A stretch of 64,000 nucleotides of DNA from Agromyces sp. SYSU T00194 (GTDB taxonomy: Bacteria; Actinomycetota; Actinomycetes; Actinomycetales; Microbacteriaceae): positions 620,001 through 684,000 of the forward strand of contig NZ_JBEPJZ010000002.1 in assembly GCF_040496035.1 (NCBI RefSeq), given 5' to 3'. A model generated the notes under the pieces. That model saw nothing but the letters and a program-made list of their open reading frames with translations, was not told where the DNA came from and ran no database searches. Of the stretch, positions 56,101 to 64,000 are shown piece after piece; within the stretch, counting starts at the first letter, position 1, and each line of letters opens with the position of its first letter. The translations under genes were made by a program, and so were the position numbers.

Positions 56101-57891
56101 TCACCCGTCGCGCTGGAACGACCGCAGCCGGCGCAGCAGCGGGCGCTTCTTGTCGAGGTGCCCGTGCATGCGGGTGAGGATGTCGTCGAGCGTGCGGATC
56201 GCCTCGGGCATGTACGGCCCCTTGTTGAGCATGACGCACTCCGCGCGATCGCCGGCGGCCGCATCCGTGACCTCGGCACGCGTCGGCACGCCCGTGTCGG
56301 CGAGCGTGTCGAGCACCTCGGTCGCCCAGATGACCGGCACGCGCGCGGCCTCGCAGAGCCAGAGCATCTCCTCCTGCAGCTCGGCGAGGCGCTCGAACCC
56401 CGCCTCGACGCCGAGGTCGCCGCGCGCGATCATCACGCCCACACGGGGGCGGCGCATGAGTTCGAGGAGGATCTCGGGCAGCGCGGCGAAGCCCCGGGTG
56501 GTCTCGATCTTCACGACCACGCCGAGCCGGTCGGCACCGCGGACGTCGAGCTCGTCGGCGAGCTCGCGCACGTCGTTCTCGCGGCGCACGAACGACAACT
56601 GCACGAGGTCGGCGATCGCGACCACGTGATCGAGCGCGTGCCGGTCGTCGGCCGTGAGCGCCGAGACCGGCAGGTCGGTGTCGGGCAGGTTGATGCCCTT
56701 CTCCGCGCGCAGCTTCGTGCCGCCGGGAGCCGCGCGGGTGACCTCGACCTCGGCGGAGCGCTCCGCCACCTCCCGCACGACGCCGGTGATCGCCCCGTCG
56801 TCGAAGGCCACGCGCTGGCCGGGGCGCAGTACGACGAACACCTCGGGGAGCGTGCAGCCGATGCGGTGGTGCGGGCCCGCGGTCGGCTCCGCCGGCGCGA
56901 GGTCGGCGGTGAGCGTGATGGTGTCGCCCGCATGCACCCGATGCGCCTGGGCCCGTGCGGGCAGCACCCCGATCGTCGTGCGGGCGTCCTCGACGGCGAG
57001 CACCATGCCCGTCGCGAGGTACGACGTGCGATCGCCGCGCAGCAGCACTTCGTCGCCGACGCGCTCCTCGACGCGCAGGCGCCGGGAACGGCCGCGGGTG
57101 TCGGTGAGGCGCACCACGTCGCCGGGTGCGCGCCGGCGCAGCCAGCCCGCATCCGTCACCGGCACCGACGGCACCCCGGCGGCGAGGTCGGCGGCCGTGC
57201 CCGGCGCGGTCAGCCGCACGTGCGCGGGCGTCTCGACCCGACCGAGCTCGTCGCGGACCGGCTTGACCCTGACCACCCGGGGGCCCGCCGCGATCGGCCC
57301 GGTGCGGAGCTTCGGCCCGGCGAGGTCCATCGCGACCGGGATGCCCGGGCCCGCAGCGCGCACGTGGGCGGCCATGCGCCGCCACGCCTCGGGGCCGTCG
57401 TGCGCGCAGTTGATGCGTGCGAGGTCCATGCCGGCGGCGGCGAACGCGGCGACCTCGCCGGCGTCGTCGGCCGCGCTCGCGGGGAGCGTCACCATGATGC
57501 GCGTGCTGCGGTCGTCGGGCAGTCCGCCGAGGAGCGCGGCGGCGTTCTGGCGCAGGCGTGCGTCGTGCGGGTCGTCCTCGGCGAGATCGGCCACCGGCGC
57601 GCCGAGCACGTCGTCGAGCATGCGCAGCACGGCGTCCAGGTTGCGCACGACGCCCGCCTCCATGCGGCCGAGCGACGAGAGCCCCTCGGCGGTCAGGCGA
57701 CCCTGCAGCGGGCGCAGGTCGCGGGCGCGCAGCGCGAGGTAGTGCACGAGGTTCGCCGCACCGTCGCGGTGGATCGGGTCGACCCGGGCGATGCGCTCGT
57801 CGGCCGCGCGCTCCGCCGCGAGCGCGGCGTCCCGCAAGCCCGCCACCTCCTCGCGCAGCGCGCGCAGGCGCTCCGCGCGTGACTCCCCCAT
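56101..57891 (-). CDS. Pyruvate-kinase-like protein with N-terminal extension, no C domain
   Basis: 596 residues. About 130 N-terminal residues are a helical extension unlike normal pyruvate kinase. The barrel follows: TRIMVTLPASAADD (usual TKIV.TIGP), LARINCAHDGPEAW (RxNFSHG equivalent), KIETTRGFAALPEI, VGVMIARGDLGVEAGF, and VIWATEVLDTLADTGVPTRA. The B domain is enlarged, and the C-terminal regulatory domain of canonical enzymes is missing. The catalytic Lys/Glu/Asp are retained. It may be an alternative pyruvate kinase rather than the main glycolytic one. Confidence 0.82.
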   Translation of the reverse strand: MGESRAERLRALREEVAGLRDAALAAERAADERIARVDPIHRDGAANLVHYLALRARDLRPLQGRLTAEGLSSLGRMEAGVVRNLDAVLRMLDDVLGAPVADLAEDDPHDARLRQNAAALLGGLPDDRSTRIMVTLPASAADDAGEVAAFAAAGMDLARINCAHDGPEAWRRMAAHVRAAGPGIPVAMDLAGPKLRTGPIAAGPRVVRVKPVRDELGRVETPAHVRLTAPGTAADLAAGVPSVPVTDAGWLRRRAPGDVVRLTDTRGRSRRLRVEERVGDEVLLRGDRTSYLATGMVLAVEDARTTIGVLPARAQAHRVHAGDTITLTADLAPAEPTAGPHHRIGCTLPEVFVVLRPGQRVAFDDGAITGVVREVAERSAEVEVTRAAPGGTKLRAEKGINLPDTDLPVSALTADDRHALDHVVAIADLVQLSFVRRENDVRELADELDVRGADRLGVVVKIETTRGFAALPEILLELMRRPRVGVMIARGDLGVEAGFERLAELQEEMLWLCEAARVPVIWATEVLDTLADTGVPTRAEVTDAAAGDRAECVMLNKGPYMPEAIRTLDDILTRMHGHLDKKRPLLRRLRSFQRDG

Positions 57892-57955
57892 GTCGGCCTC
57901 CCCGACCGACGATACCCATCACGGGCGGCCCGGTCAGCCCCGGGGCGCACCGGGC

Positions 57956-58150
57956 TCAGCCGGCCGGCGGGAAGTACCGCCACGTGCCCTCGGAGACCAC
58001 GTCGACCTCGCCGTAGACCACGCGGAACGCGGTGGCGTCGTCGATCGCGTACGCGTGCCCGCCGAGCCGGCCTGTGGACAGGCTCCTCGCAGGTGCCGGC
58101 CGCGGATACGCTGCAGGCCCACCGCGAGATCGGAGCACCGGTGCCCGCAC
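57956..58150 (-). CDS. Possible small protein or gene remnant
   Basis: The last 40 codons (GGHAYAIDDATAFRVVYGEV, then DVVSEGTWRYFPPAG) read like real protein, with aromatic residues and a clean stop. The N-terminal half is low-complexity and overlaps the start of the divergent lipoprotein gene. Either a 64-residue protein from the GTG at 58150 or a shorter unrecognised gene. Family unknown. Confidence 0.3.
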   Translation of the reverse strand: MRAPVLRSRGGPAAYPRPAPARSLSTGRLGGHAYAIDDATAFRVVYGEVDVVSEGTWRYFPPAG

Positions 58151-58684
58151 GACGTCCCCTCGTCAGCATGCTCGGGGCCCTCGCGCTGACCGGCGCCGCC
58201 GCGGCGATGCTCACCGGGTGCTCGATCATCGCCGACGCCTTCCGCCCGGGCGGCATCGTCGAGCTCCCCCCGACACCCGAACCGATCACCGAGTCGGGCG
58301 TGCGGACGGCGAGCGACATCCGCGTCGGCGACTGCGTGGGAGACGTCGGCCCGGAGGGCCTCATCGACGTGGTGCCAGTGATGCCGTGCTCGGATCCGCA
58401 CCACGGCGAGGCGTTCCACGAGTTCGAACTGCAGACCGGCACGACGTCCCGCCCGTCGACCGAGGAGCTCTACCCGCTCACTCGAGGAGTGCGACGCGGC
58501 GTTCGCGACGTTCATCGGCGTCCCGTGGGAGGAGTCGATGCACTCCTGGTACAACTTCGCTCCGTCCGAGGGCAGCTGGGAGGACCAGCACGACCGCCGC
58601 GTGCTCTGCATCGCGTTCGACCCCGAGGGCCTCACGACGGGCACGCTCGCGGGCGTGGGCGAGGACCCGGCCACGGCCAACTGA
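58141..58684 (+). pseudogene. Septum_form-type lipoprotein, frameshifted
   Basis: GTG start with GGAG upstream. Signal with lipobox MLTGC (Cys27), then the Septum_form-like segment RVGDCVGDV...VMPCSDPHHGEAFHEFEL. Near 58480 the frame breaks (after TEELYPLT). The next frame continues without gap as EECDAAFATFIGVPWEES and ends APSEGSWEDQHDRRVLCIAF before the stop at 58684. Removing one base restores a protein of about 180 residues with both conserved Cys pairs. Either a true mutation or a sequencing error. Confidence 0.75.
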
Positions 58685-58736
58685 CGCCGGACCACGGCGT
58701 TCGAGGTACAGCCCCGCAGCGTGCGACGACGACCGG

Positions 58737-59105
58737 TGGTGGAGATGGGGGGAATTGAACCCCCGTCCATCGCTGAGATTCCACGCATTCTCCGGGCGCA
58801 GCCTGTGTGGCGTTCTGCTCGGCCCCGACCTTTGCCACAGGCATCCAAGTCGACAGGCCCAGCCTGAGTAAAGTCCCGCACGACGCTCAGGCGACGTCGT
58901 GCAGCGAGTTCCCTAGATGACGCCAGGGACCGGGGCGGGAACAGACCCGGACTGACGGACTAACGGGCTCGCTTAAGCAGCGAGGGCGTAGTCAGACTGC
59001 GGCTTATTGGCAGTTATTGGTTCGCAGAGGGCGTTTACGAGATAACTCTGCATCCTCGGCCCGCTTCTCGTGGGCACACAGGCAATGTCGAAACCGATCA
59101 TCCCC
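58737..59105 (-). ncRNA. ssrA: Transfer-messenger RNA (tmRNA)
   Basis: 369 nucleotides on the minus strand. The 5' end GGGGATGATCGGTTTCGACA pairs with the 3' CATCTCCACCA end, whose CCA is encoded. The T-arm is GGGGGTTCAATTCCCCC. The tag reading frame at 58973-59011 encodes ANKPQSDYALAA and stop, with the ALAA protease signal. It rescues stalled ribosomes with SmpB. Confidence 0.96.
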
Positions 59106-59376
59106 ATGAGCCGCCGAATGGCGGGTCGTCGTCGCACGCTGTGGAGTTGTCGTTTCCCGCGACCCCTCCGGGGTGCGCGGCCTTTCAGGATACAACCTCC
59201 CGCGCCGGTCCGCCATTCCGCCATGGCGCGTCGCACGGGCCCGAGGGCAGCGGATGCCTCGACGCCAGCCCGTCACACGTACGTAATGCGATCAACACAT
59301 TGCGCACCTAGCGTCCATGCATGGGCACCACCGGAACCACCCGGCCGCAGCCGACGACGACGACGGGAGCAGCGGC

Positions 59377-61575
59377 ATGATCGACCGCGTCGACCCGTTC
59401 ATCGGAACCGAGGTCACCTCCCTCCCGGAGCAGACCGGACTCGCCGCGACCTGGTGGTGGGCGAAGCCCCAGGTGGGCAACACGCACCCCGGTGCGACCT
59501 ACCCGCTCGGCATGGTGTCCGCCTGCGCGTACTCCGGCGCCTACCCCACGGGGTACGGGCGCTACGACCTCAACACGGAGGGCGTGCCCCGCACGATCCA
59601 CGACGAGCCCGTGGCATCCGGCTTCACGCACTTCCAGCAGTCGGGCACGGGCGCGATCCGCAAGTACTACAACTACTTCCGCATCACGCCGATGCTGGAG
59701 CCCCTCGACGTGCTGGGCCGCACCTGGCGCATCGAGGACGAGGAGGCCGAGCCGGGGTACTACGCGGCGATGCTCGACTCGGGCGTGCGCTCGGAGACCA
59801 CCGTCGGCCCCAAGAGCGCGGTGCACCGCTACACGTTCCCGCGGCACGACAACGCGCGCATCGTCATCGACTTCTCGCTGGGCGGGCTCTCGATCCCGTA
59901 CGGCTCCACCATTCCGCTGCGCGCGCACCTCGAGACGGTGGCGCCCGGCATCGCCCAGGGCGAGATCGTCGTCGAGGGCACGCCGCTGTCGGTCTACATC
60001 GAGTGCGACGAGCACCTGTGGCGCCAGATGCTCTGGTACGACCGGCGGCTGATGCCCGGCGGCACACGCCTGGACTTCGACCACATCCGTCCGACGACGC
60101 TGCGCCCGTTCGGGCTCATGTGGGCGGGACCGAGCGAGGCGGGCCAGACCATCGAAATCCGCATCGGGTTCTCGCTGCGCGGCGTCGAGCAGGCCCGGGA
60201 GAACCTCCGTCGCGACTGCGGCTCGGGGGCGAACCGGTTCGGCTACCGCCGCGAGCGCACCCAGAAGGCGTGGCGCAAACAGCTGCGCTCGATCGCGATC
60301 GACACGCCGTCGGCCGAGCGGGAGACCGTGTTCAGCACGGCGCTGTACCACTCGCTGATCAAGCCGTGCCTCGCGCCGCAGGAGAGCCCGTTCTGGCCCA
60401 CCGACGGACCGTTCGTGTTCGACCTCAGCACCATGTGGGACATCTACCGCACGCAGCTCCCGCTGATCACGGCACTCATGCCCGACCGTGCGGTCGAGCT
60501 CGGCAACGCCCTGCTGACCATCTGCGAGGAGGAGGGGAACTTCCCCATCGGGTACCGGATGGCGCGCGGCAGCGACCGGTTCTCCCGGCAGGGCAGCGCG
60601 CTCGCGCAGACCTTCCTCGCCGACCTCGCTCAGCTGAACCTGCCCGGCATCGACTGGGACTGGGCCCTCGTGCACATGCACAACGACCTCCGGCGCACCT
60701 ACGGCGAGGACTTCCTGCTCCGCGGCGTCGCGCACCCCATCAGCCACACCCTCGACCTGGCGTTCGGGTACTGGTGCACCGCGAAGGTCGCGTCGAAGGT
60801 CGGCGACCGCGCGCTCGTGCGCGAGTTCGCCCCGCTCGCCGCGCAGTGGGTGAACGCGTTCGACGCGGCATCCGGCCTGCTCGTGGACTCGACGTTCTAC
60901 GAGGGCAGCAAGCACAACTACTCGTTCCGGCTCGTGCACGACATGGCCGGCCGCATCGGGCTCGCGGGCGGCGACGACGCGTTCGTCGAGCTGCTGGACG
61001 CGTTCTTCGGGTACGGCGCCGACCCGGTGACCCAGCCGGGCGTCGACCCGGGCCCCGACGAGCTGGCCGCGGGCTACGCGCTCGGACGCTTCGAGGGGCT
61101 CAACAACGAGCCCGACATGGAGGCGCCCTGGTCGTACCACTACGCTGGGCGCCCCGACCGCACCGCCGAGGTCGTGCACGCGATCGTGCAGCAGCAGTTC
61201 GGCACCGGTCGCGGCGGACTGCCCGGCAACGACGACTCCGGCGGGCTCAGCTCCTGGTACGTCTGGGCGTCGCTCGGCGTGTTCCCCGTCGCCGGCCAGA
61301 ACCGGTTCCTCGTCAACGCCCCGTCGTTCGCCGAGTCGGAGATCCGCATCGGCGGCGAGGAGTCGTTCTTCGTGCGCACCCGCGGGTTCCGCGAGCCCGA
61401 GCACGACGGGCCGCCGCAGTACGTGCAGTCGGCGACGCTCAACGGCGCGGCGCTCGAACGCACCTACCTGCGCGGCGACGAGCTCCATCGCGGCGGCGAG
61501 CTCGTGCTCGAGCTCGGCGACACGCCGTCGGCGTGGGGCACCCTCACCCGCCCGCCGTCCACCACCGTCCGCTGA
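59377..61575 (+). CDS. Glycoside hydrolase family 92 (exo-alpha-mannosidase type)
   Basis: 732 residues from the ATG at 59377 with GGGAGC upstream; an ATG at 59317 would add 20 acidic residues. It starts directly with VDPFIGTE, with no signal peptide, so probably cytoplasmic, unlike many secreted GH92 enzymes. Family motifs include NTHPGATYPLGMVSACAYSG, GFTHFQQSGTGA, LSTMWDIYRTQLPL, RFEGLNNEPDMEAPWSYHYA and the catalytic GNDDSGGLSSWYVW. Calcium-dependent removal of alpha-mannose. The following glycosyltransferase suggests a role in mannose-containing polymer turnover. Confidence 0.93.
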   Translation: MIDRVDPFIGTEVTSLPEQTGLAATWWWAKPQVGNTHPGATYPLGMVSACAYSGAYPTGYGRYDLNTEGVPRTIHDEPVASGFTHFQQSGTGAIRKYYNYFRITPMLEPLDVLGRTWRIEDEEAEPGYYAAMLDSGVRSETTVGPKSAVHRYTFPRHDNARIVIDFSLGGLSIPYGSTIPLRAHLETVAPGIAQGEIVVEGTPLSVYIECDEHLWRQMLWYDRRLMPGGTRLDFDHIRPTTLRPFGLMWAGPSEAGQTIEIRIGFSLRGVEQARENLRRDCGSGANRFGYRRERTQKAWRKQLRSIAIDTPSAERETVFSTALYHSLIKPCLAPQESPFWPTDGPFVFDLSTMWDIYRTQLPLITALMPDRAVELGNALLTICEEEGNFPIGYRMARGSDRFSRQGSALAQTFLADLAQLNLPGIDWDWALVHMHNDLRRTYGEDFLLRGVAHPISHTLDLAFGYWCTAKVASKVGDRALVREFAPLAAQWVNAFDAASGLLVDSTFYEGSKHNYSFRLVHDMAGRIGLAGGDDAFVELLDAFFGYGADPVTQPGVDPGPDELAAGYALGRFEGLNNEPDMEAPWSYHYAGRPDRTAEVVHAIVQQQFGTGRGGLPGNDDSGGLSSWYVWASLGVFPVAGQNRFLVNAPSFAESEIRIGGEESFFVRTRGFREPEHDGPPQYVQSATLNGAALERTYLRGDELHRGGELVLELGDTPSAWGTLTRPPSTTVR

Positions 61576-61579
61576 CCGA

Positions 61580-61612
61580 ACCGCACCACCGCACGACCGC
61601 ACCACCGCACCA
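61580..61612. repeat. CACC/CGCACCAC low-complexity tract
   Basis: Short imperfect repeats of CGCACCAC fill the 101-base gap between the GH92 and glycosyltransferase genes and recur near 61645. No hairpin. Probably slippage-generated spacer. Confidence 0.6.
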
Positions 61613-61676
61613 CCCGTCCACCGTCCGCACACAGCGAGCCCTCGCACCACCGCACCATCGAACACCGGAGGAAGCC

Positions 61677-62969
61677 ATGGAGACCAAGCCCCGGAACCGT
61701 CTCGTCATCGTCAACCGCGCCGACCCCGTCATCTGCGGGCACTCGGTCGAGGGGCGGAATCTCGCCGAGACGGCCCGAGAACGCGGGTTCGACGAGGTGC
61801 GCATCGTGACATGGCCGATCGAGCGCCTGCAGGCGACGGGCCTGCCGCTGAAGCCCCTCGACGCGCTGCTGCCCTACGGCGACGGCATCTTCGTCGAGCG
61901 CCCCGAGCCGGTCGGCGACTACAAGGTGCCCGACGGCCGCTACCTCGCGGGCATCACCGGTCGCCTGATCGAGCTGTTCACCGACGGCGTGCCGACGGTG
62001 TGCCTGTCGCTGTACCTCAGCCCGCACACCGTGGCGGTCTCCGACGCGGTACGCGCGGCCTGGAGCACCGGCCTGCCGGTGAACGTGACGACCATCGCCG
62101 AGGCCGTCGGCTCGGACGTGACCAACGTCGTGCGCTCGTGCGTCGACAGCGGCCAGTTCGGGGCGGCCGCGCACATCCTGTCGAGCTACCTCAGCCAGGA
62201 CCACTGCGTGGCGGTCTCGGAGTACACCCGCGACCTCATCGTCTCGTCGGCCGCGGAGATCGACGCGTTCCACGGCACCAAGTTCGCCGACCAGTGCCGC
62301 GAGCGCATCGAGATCTCCTACCCCGCGATCGACACCGACCAGTACCTCGACCTCGACGAGACCGAGCTCGACGCGCGTCTGGCCGCCCGCGGCCTGACCC
62401 GCGACGGGTACGTGCTGTTCCTGTCGCGCCTCACCAAGGCGAAGGGCGTCGACGACCTGATCGCGGGATTCGAGCGGAGCGCCGCGAGCACCAGCCAGCA
62501 GCTCGTGATCGCCGGCCGCGGACCGGAGGCGGAGGAGCTCCGCGCCATCGCCGCCGCGTCGCCGCTGGCCGACCGCATCCACTTCCTCGACGACGTCGAC
62601 GACGCCGAGAAGCCGTTCCTCATGGCCGGCTGCTCGACCTACGTGCTGCCGAGCAAGCCGCGCCCGGAGTTCGTCGAGACCTTCGGCATCGCGCTGGCCG
62701 AGAAGATGCTCGCCGGCGGCGGCCCCGTCATCACGGCCGACACCGGCGGAATCCTGGAGGCCGTCGGCGACCACGCCACGATCATCCCGGTCGAGGACGC
62801 GGACGCGATCGCGCAGGCGATCGACGCGGCCGTCGTGGGCCTCAGCCCCGAGGACCGCCTCGCCCGCTCGCGCGCCGCGCGCGAGTACGCCCTCCAGTTC
62901 GACCGCAGGAACGTGTTCGACCGCCTGTTCACGGGTGCGGGCGCGCTGCCCGAGGTGCTGCCCGTCTGA
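61677..62969 (+). CDS. Glycosyltransferase family 4 (GT-B)
   Basis: 430 residues; the ATG follows GGAGGAAGCC. The C-terminal Rossmann half carries VLFLSRLTKAKGVDDLIAGF, LVIAGRGPEAEELR and FVETFGIALAEKMLAGGGPV with the E-x7-E donor motif, then ADTGGILEAVGDHA. Retaining nucleotide-sugar transferase; sugar and acceptor unknown. Close spacing to GH92 suggests linked function. No membrane helix. Confidence 0.92.
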   Translation: METKPRNRLVIVNRADPVICGHSVEGRNLAETARERGFDEVRIVTWPIERLQATGLPLKPLDALLPYGDGIFVERPEPVGDYKVPDGRYLAGITGRLIELFTDGVPTVCLSLYLSPHTVAVSDAVRAAWSTGLPVNVTTIAEAVGSDVTNVVRSCVDSGQFGAAAHILSSYLSQDHCVAVSEYTRDLIVSSAAEIDAFHGTKFADQCRERIEISYPAIDTDQYLDLDETELDARLAARGLTRDGYVLFLSRLTKAKGVDDLIAGFERSAASTSQQLVIAGRGPEAEELRAIAAASPLADRIHFLDDVDDAEKPFLMAGCSTYVLPSKPRPEFVETFGIALAEKMLAGGGPVITADTGGILEAVGDHATIIPVEDADAIAQAIDAAVVGLSPEDRLARSRAAREYALQFDRRNVFDRLFTGAGALPEVLPV

Positions 62970-62981
62970 GGCATCCGCCCC

Positions 62982-63019
62982 GCGTCCGGCCGGCGACCAC
63001 CAGATCGCCGGCCGGACGC
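62982..63019. terminator. Terminator between converging glycosyltransferase and phosphatase
   Basis: Perfect 15-base arms GCGTCCGGCCGGCGA / TCGCCGGCCGGACGC with an 8-base loop, 13 bases after the glycosyltransferase stop and before the converging phosphatase end. Confidence 0.85.
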
Positions 63020-63035
63020 CTGCGGTCCGCCGCCG

Positions 63036-63773
63036 TCAGTCGCCGCGCACCAGCACGCGCTCGAGCGCGGCGAGCTCGTCGAGCGTGAGCCCGCCCGCGA
63101 GCAGGTACTCGCGCGTCGACCCGTGGCGGTGGTCGATCAGGTCGAGCGCCGAGGCGAGCGCCTCGCGCGGGCTGCCGCCCATGAGCATCCGCAGCCCCGG
63201 AGAGTCGGCGACCCCGTACTCCCCGAGCATCGCGACCATCTGCTCGAGCCACGGCCCGGCGAGGTACTGCTCCGTGCTCGCGTAGTCGTCGAGCACGAGG
63301 TCGCGGTCGACGCCGACGGCGAGCAGCGCGAGCGCGGTGACGACGCCGGTGCGGTCCTTGCCCGCGGTGCAGTGCACGATGACGGAGCGGCCGTCGGCGC
63401 GTGCGATCTCGCGCAGCGCATCGATCACGACCCCGGTGTGCTGGGTCACGATGCGGGCGTAGAGGGCGTCGAGCGTGATGCCGGGCTGCCCCGCCGATGC
63501 TCCGGACCCCTCGAACACCGGTAGACGCAGCAGTTCGACGTCGAGTCCGTCGAGGTCGTCGGGCCGGTTGGCGACCTCGTACTCGTCGCGCAGGTCGATG
63601 ACGATGCCGACGCCGAGGTCGCGGAGCGCCTGCCGCCCCGGATCGCCGAGCGCGTGCAGCGCGTCGGAGCGGAACAGCACGCCCTCGCGCACCGTGCCCG
63701 TCGCGGCGGGCAGGGGCCCGACCTCGCGGAAGTTCACGGTGCCGGGGATGTCGAGTCGGGTCGAGGCGTTCAT
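63036..63773 (-). CDS. Tyrosine-protein phosphatase (dual-specificity-like)
   Basis: 245 residues. Active-site P-loop VIVHCTAGKDRTGVVTALAL contains the Cys-x5-Arg signature. The N-terminal GTVNFREVG and LFRSDALHAL are typical of the bacterial PTP family that includes M. tuberculosis PtpB. It could act on phosphotyrosine or phosphoinositides. No signal peptide. Confidence 0.92.
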   Translation of the reverse strand: MNASTRLDIPGTVNFREVGPLPAATGTVREGVLFRSDALHALGDPGRQALRDLGVGIVIDLRDEYEVANRPDDLDGLDVELLRLPVFEGSGASAGQPGITLDALYARIVTQHTGVVIDALREIARADGRSVIVHCTAGKDRTGVVTALALLAVGVDRDLVLDDYASTEQYLAGPWLEQMVAMLGEYGVADSPGLRMLMGGSPREALASALDLIDHRHGSTREYLLAGGLTLDELAALERVLVRGD

Positions 63774-63818
63774 CGAGTCGAGCCTAACCCGCGCGCTGGG
63801 CAGCGCGGTCGGGCCCGT

Positions 63819-64000
63819 TCATGCCTCCATCCCCTCCAGCGCCGCCCGGAACTCGGCGGCGACGACTGCCGGCGACACGGCCGACGCGTGCTCGCGCGCG
63901 TCCGCGCCCCGCTCCGGCTCAACGTGCGCGGCGAGCGCCGCCTCGCGCAGCCCGTCGGCGAAGTCATCGTCGTCGAGCACCGTCACCCAGCTGCGCTCTG
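63819..64000 (-). CDS. Probable glycosyltransferase, C-terminal end only
   Basis: The frame enters from the right edge and ends at TGA 63819-63821. The visible 59 residues (including WVTVLDDDDFADGLREAALA and AREHASAVSPAVVAAEFRAA) resemble the last helices of GT4-type glycosyltransferases, which end with a helix reading like SP..VA..F...L. Most of the gene lies outside the window. Domain call is tentative. Confidence 0.55.
   Translation of the reverse strand, partial: ERSWVTVLDDDDFADGLREAALAAHVEPERGADAREHASAVSPAVVAAEFRAALEGMEA

Noticed and set aside
57934-58881. 315-residue minus-strand frame over the lipoprotein and tmRNA
   Set aside because: Covers the tmRNA and has no conserved features except the possible small end at 57956.
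61580-61660. CACC-rich repeats considered as a CRISPR or operator array
   Set aside because: Units are 8 bases or less, irregular, without spacers.

Overview
The window is high-GC DNA (GTG starts, ATGA/GTGA stop-start overlaps, possible leaderless genes). It carries the actinobacterial chromosomal backbone ilvD-ilvB-ilvN-ilvC, serA, leuB, ilvE, an FAH-family gene and gltX, all on the minus strand. Gene content (F420-type LLM oxidoreductase, BioYMN, trehalose OtsA-OtsB, no GlnRS in view) and the abundance of GGATGC/GCATCC words suggest Microbacteriaceae, for example an Agromyces- or Microbacterium-like soil actinobacterium. This is inference from gene content, not a database match.

Layout. 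0-9.6 kb: a tightly coupled plus-strand block with BON-domain protein, Hsp20, phosphoribosyltransferase-hydrolase and erythromycin-esterase homologue, then acyl-CoA synthetase, pyruvate-dehydrogenase-type E1 alpha, E1 beta and E2, and a stand-alone acyl carrier protein. It resembles the dormancy/stress gene set around mycobacterial hspX-Rv2030c. 9.8-11.7 kb: atypical-codon DNA with an orphan gene, an ABM monooxygenase-fold gene, an alcohol dehydrogenase remnant and a membrane protein split by an 11-base homopolymer. 11.85-21.05 kb: tRNA-Gln, gltX, FAH, ilvE, leuB, an MFS/TetR divergon and serA. 21.2-32.5 kb: an accessory island between serA and ilvC holding two paralogous 1.4-kilo-residue membrane regulators (SARP-type DNA-binding domain, BTAD, STAND NTPase, one transmembrane helix, beta-propeller). 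Each is divergent from a small exported cysteine protein of one family, and two further small anchored cysteine proteins lie tail-to-tail with the second. 32.6-37.7 kb: ilvC, ilvN, ilvB, ilvD.

37.8-64 kb: OtsA-OtsB fusion, a TIM-barrel isomerase-like gene, a TetR-MMPL-YhgE efflux or envelope operon, the biotin ECF transporter bioYMN, a DGPF-ECF42 sigma operon with a recognisable autoregulatory promoter, a DEAD-box helicase, a Tat-exported protein, tRNA-Lys, hisN, an LLM oxidoreductase, an unusual pyruvate-kinase paralogue, a frameshifted Septum_form lipoprotein, tmRNA, a GH92 mannosidase with a glycosyltransferase, a tyrosine phosphatase and the end of what is probably another glycosyltransferase.

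The most interesting system is the duplicated regulator/secreted-protein module at 22.2-32.5 kb. Both copies have three direct repeats at 21-22 and 11 bp spacing, a TTGACR box 24-25 bp after the last repeat, and a start codon exactly 36 bp after that box. This predicts autoregulated, leaderless transmembrane transcription factors.
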